DNA of 64,000 bases from Candidatus Thiodiazotropha sp. (ex Codakia rugifera) (GTDB taxonomy: Bacteria > Pseudomonadota > Gammaproteobacteria > Chromatiales > Chromatiaceae): contig JAHXHN010000003.1 of assembly GCA_025656675.1 (NCBI GenBank), positions 248,001-312,000 on the forward strand. Direction: 5' to 3'. Below, piece after piece: positions 10,096 through 18,222 of this stretch. The position numbers were made by a program, and so were the translations under genes. The notes beneath the pieces are model-generated. The model was not told where the DNA came from, made no database searches, and saw only the letters and a program-made list of their open reading frames with translations. Each line of letters begins with the position of its first letter. Within the stretch, counting starts at the first letter, position 1.

Positions 10096-10213
10096 AGAAG
10101 AAAAGCCGCAAAAGGACGCTAATCACCGTGAATTAAACCAACTGTGAGATCACTTATATCGGTTATTCATGAATATTTGCAGTGATTAGCGTTTATTCGT
10201 GGCAAAACTTCTT
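10096..10213. repeat. Imperfect inverted repeat in the amrA 3' spacer
   Basis: The 292-bp spacer 9985-10276 holds no gene. It contains an imperfect inverted repeat with an exact 11-bp core, ACGCTAATCAC at 10116-10126 and GTGATTAGCGT at 10182-10192. Weaker pairing extends out to AGAAG (10096) and CTTCT (near 10213). It resembles the degenerate intergenic repeats scattered in proteobacterial genomes. Confidence 0.5.
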
Positions 10214-10276
10214 GGGTGAGTTTCTGAGGTACTGCTAATGACGATGCGCATGTCTCCTAGCCAAGTACGACTGGGG

Positions 10277-11083
10277 TTAACGCTGATTATTCAGCGGTTC
10301 GGTCTCATGCCGGCAATGTCCGATGGAGTTGCTTCCACAGATCCTGCCATCCATCCAGATGGCATTATCCAAATGCGCACCGTGCAGGATGACGCCATCA
10401 AGCCGGCTATTGGAAAGATCGGCGAAACGAAGATCCGTTTGACTCATATCTGCATCACGCAGGTCGGCCATTTGCAAATTAACACCTACCATTAATGCAC
10501 CACTCAAACGGGCATAGCGGAGGTCCGACAGGCTCAGATTGGCATAACGTAGATCCGCGTTGCTTAGATCAGTCGCGCTCAATTTGGCGTTACGCAGTAC
10601 GGCACTGTTCAGATCGGCACCAGCCAGGCTGGCCGCACCCACGTCAAGATTCAGGATCAGGCAATTACGCCAATTCACACCGGCAGCTGGAGATGCATCA
10701 CATTGAGGCTCTTCTTTCCCATCTGGCATGCCAAACCAGAGTGAATAGAACAAAACTGCACTGATGATCAACACCGATGTCACCAGTGGAATCATAGGGA
10801 AACGGCTTTCCTGCTCACTATCCCTGATATGCGCCTTTTCCCTGGCAGCCACCTGGGCCAGGGCTTCGCTATCACCGGATTCGGCCCTTAATTGCAATGG
10901 GACCACGCTTGGATTCTCTCGGATCCTTTGCCACTGCTGCTTATCAAAACTGATCTCGTCTCCCAGAGCCAACTCCCCATCCAGTAAGAGATGGCGTATC
11001 CGGGCACCACTAAGGGGACCAGTAATCAGTCCATCTTGCCTGATAAACCATCTCAGAGGCCTTTTTTCATCATTTTCCGGCAT
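10277..11083 (-). CDS. GYF-like domain / pentapeptide-repeat membrane protein
   Basis: The start is placed at 11083 (MPENDEKRPL). A longer frame runs back into the inverted-repeat element and is unlikely to be coding. The 268-residue product begins with a GYF_2/DUF4339-like domain (WFIRQDGLITGPLSG, about residues 11-55). A linker and one membrane helix follow (about 100-120, VLIISAVLFYSLWFG). The rest is a run of A(D/N)LxxAxL pentapeptide repeats (about 150-245) forming a right-handed quadrilateral helix. This suggests a cytoplasmic sensor or scaffold domain tied through the membrane to a repeat helix. Function is unknown and neighbours give no clue. Confidence 0.75.
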   Translation of the reverse strand: MPENDEKRPLRWFIRQDGLITGPLSGARIRHLLLDGELALGDEISFDKQQWQRIRENPSVVPLQLRAESGDSEALAQVAAREKAHIRDSEQESRFPMIPLVTSVLIISAVLFYSLWFGMPDGKEEPQCDASPAAGVNWRNCLILNLDVGAASLAGADLNSAVLRNAKLSATDLSNADLRYANLSLSDLRYARLSGALMVGVNLQMADLRDADMSQTDLRFADLSNSRLDGVILHGAHLDNAIWMDGRICGSNSIGHCRHETEPLNNQR

Positions 11084-11167
11084 AACCTTATGATCCGTTG
11101 ACTCACTGTCTATCCTATCGGCTGATAGAAGAAGAAGTGAACAAGAGCTGCCAAGCTTGCATATACT

Positions 11168-11328
11168 AGTGTGGTGTCTCATATTGTTTGACGATTATAG
11201 AAACCCGCTCAGGCCAGGTGTCAAGGCGCAATGCGCAGGAAAGGGCAGGCCATTCCCTGCGGAACGCGCCTAGCGGCTAGCCGCTTAGTGTCTCGCTATA
11301 ATCGTCAAACAATATGAGACACCACACT
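11168..11328. mobile_element. 161-bp element with 33-bp perfect terminal inverted repeats (MITE-like)
   Basis: Positions 11168-11200 and 11296-11328 are exact reverse complements over 33 bp. Weaker pairing continues outward for about 8 bases. The 95-bp interior contains a perfect 14-bp palindrome (AGCGGCTAGCCGCT, 11272-11285) and GCGCAATGCGC. There is no room for a transposase gene and no clear target-site duplication. It fits a miniature inverted-repeat element or a large hairpin between the pentapeptide gene and fliK. MITE identity is inferred. Confidence 0.55.
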
Positions 11329-11366
11329 CGCGTATGTAAATAGCCACTGAACGCCTGGAAGAGTGC

Positions 11367-12527
11367 ATGCAGATACCCGGAACAAAAATAGTCCTGCCAT
11401 TACCTATACAAACATCGGGTAAATCACTCTTACAGCATCTTCAACCCGGCCAGATTCTCCAGGGTACAGCACTGAGCGAAACTATTAACGACACCATTCG
11501 ACTGCAGATTGGCGTCACACGGCTGATTGCACAGACAACAATGAAAATAGCCGCAGGCCAGTCATTAACCCTGCAGGTCGAAAAAGTGGGAAATCTACCG
11601 GAATTGCGAGTACTAACACTTCCAAGTCAGACAGAACTCAAAGCCGCTGCACTAAAAAATGTCCTTCCCCGTCAGCAGCCCCTTCCACAGTTACTCAAGA
11701 CATTGACCCAGATAATAGCGGGTAGTAATAGTAATAGCACTAGCCCTTTACCCGCACCGGTGAAACAAGCAGTAAATAGCCTGCTGATGCGCATCGTTTC
11801 AATAGATGATCCTGCATTTAAGGCCCAAATTTCCAATGCGTTGCAGTTAAGCGGCACCCAGTCAGAAGCTCGTCTTCTAAACCAAAATATCGATACAACC
11901 GATTTTAAACTCAATCTTTTGCGTCTTATTGGGCTGATCAAACCACTGATCAGTCAGGGAAAGCCGCTCGAGCAGACTACCCTAGTACAACCACCACTGG
12001 TAAATCCGGCGCCGATACCGACGCCGACAGCCACTGCATCTCAGGAGACAAGTTCTACTACCAAGCTGCTATTGGATCTATTCAAGCACCTGGACGGTGC
12101 CGTTGCCCGTGTCCAGACCAACCAGCTCAGTTCACTTCCCACGGAAGACCCGGCCAGGCAGGTGTGGCAGTTTGAACTCCCTATCCGTCAGGGCAACGCC
12201 TTCGATCTTTTCCACTTCCGGATAGGTCGTGATGGGTCAAAGAGCGGGAAAGAGAGTGAAACGGCCTGGAACCTGACCCTGCATATGAATTTACAGCCTC
12301 TCGGCCCGATGAAAATTCGACTACACCTTGTGGGTGAAGTTATCTCGACTGTCATCTTGTCGGAAAAGCCTGACACGACATCCCTTATCAAGCAGCATCT
12401 TGGTAAATTGCGAACCGGCCTGGAATCCGCCGGGTTGGAGGTTAAAAAGTTGGATGCATTTCAGGGGTCGGCTAAAATCAAGAATGAACTGCCAAATGAA
12501 CACTCGTTGCTGAATGAGAAAGCATGA
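11367..12527 (+). CDS. fliK: Flagellar hook-length control protein FliK
   Basis: A 386-residue protein with the composition of FliK: a Gln/Thr/Ser/Pro-rich, low-complexity N-terminal and middle region, then a conserved C-terminal domain (about residues 260-370). Hallmarks of the latter are LHMNLQPLGPMKIRLHLVGE and LRTGLESAGLEVKKL. FliK measures hook length and, through FlhB, switches export from hook to filament subunits. GGAAGAG precedes the ATG. The last codons overlap the FlhB-like gene by 4 bp, linking the ruler to an FlhB-like partner. The sequence is divergent, but the C-terminal pattern and neighbour support the call. Confidence 0.8.
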   Translation: MQIPGTKIVLPLPIQTSGKSLLQHLQPGQILQGTALSETINDTIRLQIGVTRLIAQTTMKIAAGQSLTLQVEKVGNLPELRVLTLPSQTELKAAALKNVLPRQQPLPQLLKTLTQIIAGSNSNSTSPLPAPVKQAVNSLLMRIVSIDDPAFKAQISNALQLSGTQSEARLLNQNIDTTDFKLNLLRLIGLIKPLISQGKPLEQTTLVQPPLVNPAPIPTPTATASQETSSTTKLLLDLFKHLDGAVARVQTNQLSSLPTEDPARQVWQFELPIRQGNAFDLFHFRIGRDGSKSGKESETAWNLTLHMNLQPLGPMKIRLHLVGEVISTVILSEKPDTTSLIKQHLGKLRTGLESAGLEVKKLDAFQGSAKIKNELPNEHSLLNEKA

Positions 12528-12826
12528 CAGATAGTGATGTAAACCCTCACGATCTCGCCATTGCACTGAAATATGATGGTGAGAATGCCCCACGCCTGAC
12601 AGCAAAGGGACGCGGTGAATTAGCCGATAAGATGCTTGCCCTGGCTGAAGAACATGCGGTACCGCTTCATGAAGATGCCGATCTGGCTGCCCTGCTTTCG
12701 CAAATACCATTGGGTGATGAGATTCCTGAATCCCTCTACCGAGCGGTGGCAGAAGTGATTGCTTTTGCCTATCTGCTTTCAGGCAGAAGGCCACCTGGAT
12801 ATGAAGAGATCCATGACAAAATTTAA
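12524..12826 (+). CDS. FlhB C-terminal-domain-like protein (FhlB)
   Basis: A 100-residue stand-alone homologue of the cytoplasmic domain of FlhB/YscU, without the membrane part. It has AIALKYDGENAPRLTAKG near the N-terminus and EIPESLYRAVAEVIAFAYLL near the C-terminus, both typical of FlhB_C. The position equivalent to the NPTH self-cleavage loop reads NPHD, so autocleavage is not expected. It is translationally coupled to fliK (4-bp overlap) and probably works with it in the export-specificity switch. It is not a type III secretion switch protein, since no injectisome genes are present. Confidence 0.85.
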   Translation: MTDSDVNPHDLAIALKYDGENAPRLTAKGRGELADKMLALAEEHAVPLHEDADLAALLSQIPLGDEIPESLYRAVAEVIAFAYLLSGRRPPGYEEIHDKI

Positions 12827-12878
12827 AATTGTTTACGCCTGAATCATCCCGTGATGGCACAACCTGGGAAGTGATGAA

Positions 12879-13157
12879 ATGAAAAAAACAACACGCTATG
12901 CAACAATGCTAACATTTCTGTTCTGCAGCCTGCCTGCTTTCGCGGTTGATTCTAGTAGTAGTCAACAGCAGCAAAAGAAAAGCATGTCAGCTGCTCAGGT
13001 TAAAACCTATAGCAGCGACTCTACTAAGCAATCCCAGTTAAGCCGAAAGTGCGGTATCTACTCCGGCATCTGCCCAATGGGTAAATCGTTGGAAGTCGGT
13101 GCCTACTGTATCTGCCATACTCCTTCCGGACCCATCCACGGTGTTGTCGTGCCTTAA
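12879..13157 (+). CDS. Small secreted cysteine-containing protein
   Basis: A 92-residue protein not recognised by function. A Sec signal peptide (MKKTTRYATMLTFLFCSLPAFA) is followed by a Ser/Gln/Lys-rich linker. The compact C-terminal part carries four cysteines (CGIYSGICPMGKSLEVGAYC then IC), a pattern suggesting two disulfides in the periplasm, and ends GPIHGVVVP. GGGAAGTG precedes the ATG. It lies between fhlB and the convergent HDOD gene, only 23 bp from the latter's stop. Confidence 0.65.
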   Translation: MKKTTRYATMLTFLFCSLPAFAVDSSSSQQQQKKSMSAAQVKTYSSDSTKQSQLSRKCGIYSGICPMGKSLEVGAYCICHTPSGPIHGVVVP

Positions 13158-13180
13158 TCCATCACGCTGTTTGTGAGAAC

Positions 13181-14422
13181 CTAGGAGAATTCACTCCGAA
13201 GACTCTCTACCCTTACCAATGCGTCCACATACAGGCTGTTCAGTCTTTCAACCGGTACCGTTTGCGTTGCTTTTGTCAACCACTGACAATGTTCCAGATC
13301 GATGGCGCACTGTAAGCCAGTACCGTACGGACCAGAATGAGTCTTTAGTGCATCATTCAACTGTTTAGGTAATGGAAGGTCATTCAGTAATTCATCCATT
13401 GGTTTGGAAACCATCGCATCCAGAGTAGAGAGCAGACCGACAGTATAGCCACTGTCCGGTTGTCCAATTGATAATTCTTCAGTTAACGACTTACACAGCT
13501 CCGCCCGTACAAGGCTGGTGGTTATCAATTCAGGTGAAGAATAATCCATACTGGCCATTACAAACAGGGTAGACCAAGCTCGCAAACGTCGAATTCCCAC
13601 ATACACAACGGCTTCATGGATGGAGGTCACCTTTCGTGGAAGACTGATGGCGGCTGAGTTGATGAAGCGCAGAATCTTAACGCTAATGGCTGGATCCAGT
13701 TCAACCAGCGATGCAATCTCATCCACATCAACATTCGGATCATTGATGCGGGAGATCATTTTCAATAAGAGCTTCTTATTACTCGGCAGGTGTGTAGCAG
13801 TGAGTGTCTGTGGCTTCGCAAAAAAGTAACCTTGAAAAAGATCAAAACCAAGTTTTTTCGTATGCGTATACTGCTCGCGTGTTTCAACTTTCTCTGCGAG
13901 TAGAACCAACCCCTGTGCTTTTAACCGGCTAATCTGATCCTTGTGAGTATCAAGATCGAGTTCAAGAACATCGACTTTTATAATTGAGCAATAGGGCAAC
14001 AAGGGATCCCAACGCGGCTCAAATCGGTAATCATCCAATGCTATGACATAACCTTCTTTATGCAGCTTTCGCACCCCATCAACAACGTCTTGCGTTAGCT
14101 CAATATCCTCAAGAACTTCAAACACAACTCGATTTTTTTCGATAGGGAGTGGTTGAAGATCAGTAAAAAAGACCCGGGTTAAATTAAAAAATATCCGATG
14201 TGGTCCGACCAGGCGCTTCAAACCGAATTCCAGGCAACTATTGAGCACTGTGCGTGCAGTTGCAAGATCACCATCAAAACCTGCTTCGGTAAAGGCATCA
14301 TCTGAACGGTAGAGGAGCTCATATCCATAGACATGTAGCTGGCGGTCAAGAATTGGCTGACGACCGACCTGGACAATCCTTGTTGGTAGCATGGGTTCTG
14401 TATTGCCGGTCTGATCACTCAT
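13181..14422 (-). CDS. EAL-HDOD signalling protein (YuxH-like)
   Basis: A 413-residue regulator with an EAL-like domain (about residues 14-205) and an HDOD domain (about 210-390). The EAL signature reads ELLYRS instead of EALxRW, and the metal-binding DDFG region reads DDYRFEP, so c-di-GMP hydrolysis is unlikely; the domain may only bind ligand. The HDOD half shows VELDPAISVKILRFINSA and VYVGIRRLRAW, typical of the family. It sits downstream of fliJ on the same strand, with a 212-bp spacer, so a role in motility or c-di-GMP signalling is plausible. Confidence 0.85.
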   Translation of the reverse strand: MSDQTGNTEPMLPTRIVQVGRQPILDRQLHVYGYELLYRSDDAFTEAGFDGDLATARTVLNSCLEFGLKRLVGPHRIFFNLTRVFFTDLQPLPIEKNRVVFEVLEDIELTQDVVDGVRKLHKEGYVIALDDYRFEPRWDPLLPYCSIIKVDVLELDLDTHKDQISRLKAQGLVLLAEKVETREQYTHTKKLGFDLFQGYFFAKPQTLTATHLPSNKKLLLKMISRINDPNVDVDEIASLVELDPAISVKILRFINSAAISLPRKVTSIHEAVVYVGIRRLRAWSTLFVMASMDYSSPELITTSLVRAELCKSLTEELSIGQPDSGYTVGLLSTLDAMVSKPMDELLNDLPLPKQLNDALKTHSGPYGTGLQCAIDLEHCQWLTKATQTVPVERLNSLYVDALVRVESLRSEFS

Positions 14423-14634
14423 GATGTCATGGACTGTAGATAGTTTTTAGATCCGCACTCAAGAATATCCATTGCAGAGGCCATGCCATACTCTCAACAT
14501 AAAGCGTGGTTGGAACGATTTAGGTTCGCATGTGGAAATCATGTAGGTCGAGGCATCGCTGCATAGTATCAATCCTTTACCACTATCGAAAGCTAACCTA
14601 GAAAATAAATAACGAAAAAAGCAATGACTGTTTA

Positions 14635-15063
14635 TTATTTCTGCCTTTGAGAATGCTCATCACTCTCTTTTTGCTCTTGTCGATCGGCACTCTTCTGCTC
14701 TTGTTCACGATAACGATCAACAGCCTTATTCAGTGCCTGGGTACGACTGTGCTTTTGTTTCCAGTTAGTTTTACTGCTGCTATGGCTGACGATACTTGCG
14801 GCCACAACCTCTTCCTGTTGCCGTATCGCTTCATCCAGTTTGGCAAGAAAAGCCCGATACTCCTGGAGTTGTGTAGCACTTATTCCCTCCCCGGCCATCT
14901 GCTGAAATCGATCAAGGTACTCCTGATGGTACAACTTCAATTGTTGTAACTTGTCCTCTTCCTGTTGAAGGTTTTTTCTGGCCTGCCCCATGCTGCGTGC
15001 GGCTGTCTGCTCTTTCGAGTGGGCAAATCGTTGTACCGGTTTAAGTCGTTTTGAAGGCGACAT
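14635..15063 (-). CDS. fliJ: Flagellar export chaperone FliJ
   Basis: FliJ is the coiled-coil stalk that inserts in the FliI hexamer ring and escorts late chaperones. The 142-residue product is almost entirely charged alpha-helix rich in Gln, Glu, Lys and Arg, forming a two-helix coiled coil. Primary similarity is low, as is usual for FliJ, and the call rests on length, composition and position directly after fliI (14-bp gap). Confidence 0.85.
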   Translation of the reverse strand: MSPSKRLKPVQRFAHSKEQTAARSMGQARKNLQQEEDKLQQLKLYHQEYLDRFQQMAGEGISATQLQEYRAFLAKLDEAIRQQEEVVAASIVSHSSSKTNWKQKHSRTQALNKAVDRYREQEQKSADRQEQKESDEHSQRQK

Positions 15064-15077
15064 TTCTGATTATCCAG

Positions 15078-16493
15078 TTATTGTTCAAATGGCTGGGGAA
15101 GATTGAGCCCCTCAGGTATCTCTACTTCATTATTACTTTCTGCAGGAAACAAGGCCTCAAGATCTTCCTGACTCTGTGCCAATGTAACCGGCGTATGCAT
15201 ATCCTGGCGGAGAAATTGACTCAACGCAGGCATTGCCGAAATAGCAATATCAATTTGTTCATCACTACCCGACTCATAGGCACCAACGCTGATGAGGTCT
15301 CGATTTTGCTGATAGAGTGAGTATAGATGCTTAAACGAGCGAGCAGCATCCTGGTGACTGTAGCTGGTGACATCATTCATTGCACGACTGATTGATGCCT
15401 CAATATCAATGGCTGGATAGTGGCCTGCATCGGAGAGCCGTCGTGACAACACAATGTGCCCATCCAGAATGGCCCTTGCTGCATCTGCAATGGGATCATT
15501 CTGATCGTCTCCTTCAGTGAGTACAGTATAGAATGCAGTGATCGATCCACCACCTTTATCCCCGTTTCCGGCACGTTCAACCAACTGTGGCAACTTGGCA
15601 AATACTGATGGCGGGTAACCTTTGGTCGCGGGAGGCTCATGAATAGCCAGCGCAATTTCGCGCTGAGCCTGAGCAAACCGGGTCAATGAATCCATCAGCA
15701 GCAATACATGTTTACCCTGCTCCCGGAAGTTCTCAGCTATGCTAGTTGCCAGCATTGCACCATGCATACGCCTCAACGGTGGATTGTCCGCAGGCACTGC
15801 CACCACCACGGCCCGTTTTAGACCCTCTTTACCCAGAATATTCTCGACAAACTCTTTTACCTCACGACCACGTTCACCAATCAATCCCACCACGGTAACA
15901 TCTGCATTGGTATAGCGTGTCATCATGCCAAGCAGTACGCTCTTACCGACACCGGAGCCGGCAAACAGACCCAGTCGCTGACCACGCCCAACACTGAGCA
16001 GTGCATTGATGGCACGAACGCCCACATCCAGCGGTTCACGGATGGGAGTACGTGCCAATGGATTGAATGACGTACCCGTCAGAGGCCGACGCTCATCAGT
16101 ATGGATGGCACCCAGACCGTCAAGAGGCTTTCCCGCACCATCGATGACTCGCCCAAGCAGGTGATCCCCAACGACTGCTTCACATACACGACCCGTAGGG
16201 ATAACACGTGCCCCTTGCTCGAGACCGTGTATATCGCCTGTAGGCATCAGATAGAGACTCTCTTCACCGAATCCAACCACCTCAGCTTCTATATGGGTGC
16301 CGTTACTGCTGACCACATCGCATTGGCCACCAATCGCTGCACGGCAACCAATCGATTCCAGCGTCAGACCGACCATTCGGGTCAACCGCCCTTCAACCAC
16401 CAAGCCTCGATCATCGCCAAGACGATCCTGATATTGACGCAGTCTTTCAGCCCACAATGCATGCCTCTGATGACCCTTGGTTGGCGAACTCAT
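15078..16493 (-). CDS. fliI: Flagellum-specific ATPase FliI
   Basis: The 471-residue protein is a hexameric ATPase that powers or primes flagellar type III export, related to the F1 beta subunit. The Walker A loop [11 protein letters not shown] lies at about residues 174-184, the Walker B region is [12 protein letters not shown], and the conserved [10 protein letters not shown] follows strand 4. Length is normal. It lies between fliH (6-bp gap) and fliJ in the usual order. Confidence 0.95.
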   Translation of the reverse strand: MSSPTKGHQRHALWAERLRQYQDRLGDDRGLVVEGRLTRMVGLTLESIGCRAAIGGQCDVVSSNGTHIEAEVVGFGEESLYLMPTGDIHGLEQGARVIPTGRVCEAVVGDHLLGRVIDGAGKPLDGLGAIHTDERRPLTGTSFNPLARTPIREPLDVGVRAINALLSVGRGQRLGLFAGSGVGKSVLLGMMTRYTNADVTVVGLIGERGREVKEFVENILGKEGLKRAVVVAVPADNPPLRRMHGAMLATSIAENFREQGKHVLLLMDSLTRFAQAQREIALAIHEPPATKGYPPSVFAKLPQLVERAGNGDKGGGSITAFYTVLTEGDDQNDPIADAARAILDGHIVLSRRLSDAGHYPAIDIEASISRAMNDVTSYSHQDAARSFKHLYSLYQQNRDLISVGAYESGSDEQIDIAISAMPALSQFLRQDMHTPVTLAQSQEDLEALFPAESNNEVEIPEGLNLPQPFEQ

Positions 16494-16499
16494 GTCATG

Positions 16500-17183
16500 C
16501 TACTCATTTTCAGCCGCCTCATCGACAGCACGCGCACCAGCCAGAAGCGGTGCAATTAAGCTGGTAAGGCGGGACTCCAGTGTGCCATCAATCTGTGATG
16601 TATCGGTCACAACCTTGCAGCCACCCCGATTGATGACCGGATCCTCGATCAGGCTCCAGCCAACCTCTGTATCTCCCAGGGCATAAACCTCTTTGATCAG
16701 TTCCGCATCTTCAGGGTGCAACAGTAGACGTACATTGCGTGAGGAGACCGGAAGCACTGACAGTGCTTCACGGACAACACCGATAATCAGGTTTGGGTCA
16801 CTTTTTACCTCGCGGCGCACCAACTGTTTGACGATAGCGATGACCAACCCTAAAAGCTCTCTTTCCACCTGGTTATCGAGATCACGCAATGGATGCTCGA
16901 AGGTGTTAAGCATCTTGTCCAGCTGAGAAGTATAGTGGTTTAAGTCGCGCTGAGCTTGTGTAAGTCCCTCTTTATGACCAAACTCGAATCCCTCTTGTTT
17001 GCCTTTCTCAAAACCCTCTTCATAGGCTTGCTTCTGAATTTTTTCCAAAGCGGCCGCAGTCGGTGGAGCAGAAGGCGGATGCAACATGCGTTGGGAAACC
17101 ACTTTACCGTCACTCATGTCGGGTGGAAGCCACTGTCTGACCTCAACCTGATCGGGATCGTCCACAGGTTTAGACGAACTCAT
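16500..17183 (-). CDS. fliH: Flagellar assembly protein FliH
   Basis: FliH is the FliI regulator that docks the ATPase to the C-ring. The start is chosen at 17183 (MSSSKPVDD), which overlaps the fliG stop by 14 bp; an upstream in-frame ATG would extend deep into fliG. The 227-residue product has a Gly/Lys/Glu-rich heptad segment (AYEEGFEKGKQEGFEFGHKE, about residues 55-75), which is the family's GxxxG helix, and the FliH/HrpE C-terminal domain. Confidence 0.9.
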   Translation of the reverse strand: MSSSKPVDDPDQVEVRQWLPPDMSDGKVVSQRMLHPPSAPPTAAALEKIQKQAYEEGFEKGKQEGFEFGHKEGLTQAQRDLNHYTSQLDKMLNTFEHPLRDLDNQVERELLGLVIAIVKQLVRREVKSDPNLIIGVVREALSVLPVSSRNVRLLLHPEDAELIKEVYALGDTEVGWSLIEDPVINRGGCKVVTDTSQIDGTLESRLTSLIAPLLAGARAVDEAAENE

Positions 17184-18222
17184 CACCACCGCCTCCAAGC
17201 ATGATCTCACCTGCATCGGCTAAGCGGCGGGCAACCTGAAGAATCTCTTTTTGTGAGGCTTCAACATCACTCAGCTTGGCTGGTGCTGCTGCTTCCAGAT
17301 CATCCTTCAACATTTCAGCAGCACGCTTGGACATATTTTTGAAGATCTTCTCTTTGAGGGCTTCGTCGGCGCCACGCAAAGCCAGCAGAAGCTGTTCAGT
17401 GCTGACCTCCCGTAACAGGGACTGAATACCACGGTCATCCACATCGATCAGGTTTTCGAAGACGAACATATTGTCCTGAATTTCCTGTCCCAGATCACTA
17501 TCAACTTCCGTAATCTCTTCCATGAGTTTACTCTCAACCGCGCCATCGAGCATGTTGAGTATCTCAGCTGCCGTCTTGACACCACCCAAGCTGGAAGATT
17601 TCACATTCGATGCACCGGAGAATTGCTTCTCCAGGATCTCGTCAAGCTCCTGCAGTGCCGCAGGCTGAATACCATCCAATGTGGCAATCCGCATGATCAC
17701 ATCGGTGCGTACACGATCGGGAAACTGACTCACAACCTGGGCAGCCTGATCGGGCTCCAGGAAAGAGAGTACAATGGCGATTATCTGCGGATGTTCGAGA
17801 CGTATCAGCTCGGCAATGGCACGAGGGTCCATCCATTTCAGTTGCTCAAGACCTTTACTGTTTCGCCCTAGCAGTATTCGGTCGATGACACCACCTGCCT
17901 TATCCTCACCCAGGGCATTGGTCAGCATATTGCGAATATATTCGTCAGAGCCCAGACCCAAAGCCGTCTGTTTCTCCAATGTCGAGACGAATTGGCGCAT
18001 CACCGCTTCCATCTGATCGGTGGTGACATCCGTCAGAGAAGCCATTGCCAGACCTACATCCTGTACCTCTTTCGGCCCCATATGCCGCAACATTTCCGCC
18101 GCATCCTTCTCGCCCAGGGCAAGCAACAGGATGGCAGAGCGTTCCACTCCACCGATCTTGGCGATAGCCTCTACTTCAGGTAGTGCTGTCTGTTCGGTTT
18201 CAGCTAGCTGATTTTTTGCCAT
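17170..18222 (-). CDS. fliG: Flagellar motor switch protein FliG
   Basis: A 350-residue C-ring rotor protein. The N-terminal domain starts IGGVERSAILLLALGEKDAAEML; the middle domain contains the EHPQ motif (LIRLEHPQIIAIVLS); the C-terminal torque domain includes DDRGIQSLLREV and a long charged helix (EALKEKIFKNMSKRAAEM). It should bind FliF at its N-terminus and FliM/MotA through the others. It overlaps fliF by 23 bp. Confidence 0.96.
   Translation of the reverse strand: MAKNQLAETEQTALPEVEAIAKIGGVERSAILLLALGEKDAAEMLRHMGPKEVQDVGLAMASLTDVTTDQMEAVMRQFVSTLEKQTALGLGSDEYIRNMLTNALGEDKAGGVIDRILLGRNSKGLEQLKWMDPRAIAELIRLEHPQIIAIVLSFLEPDQAAQVVSQFPDRVRTDVIMRIATLDGIQPAALQELDEILEKQFSGASNVKSSSLGGVKTAAEILNMLDGAVESKLMEEITEVDSDLGQEIQDNMFVFENLIDVDDRGIQSLLREVSTEQLLLALRGADEALKEKIFKNMSKRAAEMLKDDLEAAAPAKLSDVEASQKEILQVARRLADAGEIMLGGGGDEFV

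Noticed and set aside
12524..12826. Type III secretion injectisome switch protein
   Set aside because: The domain matches FlhB/YscU tails, but coupling to fliK and the absence of injectisome genes point to the flagellum.
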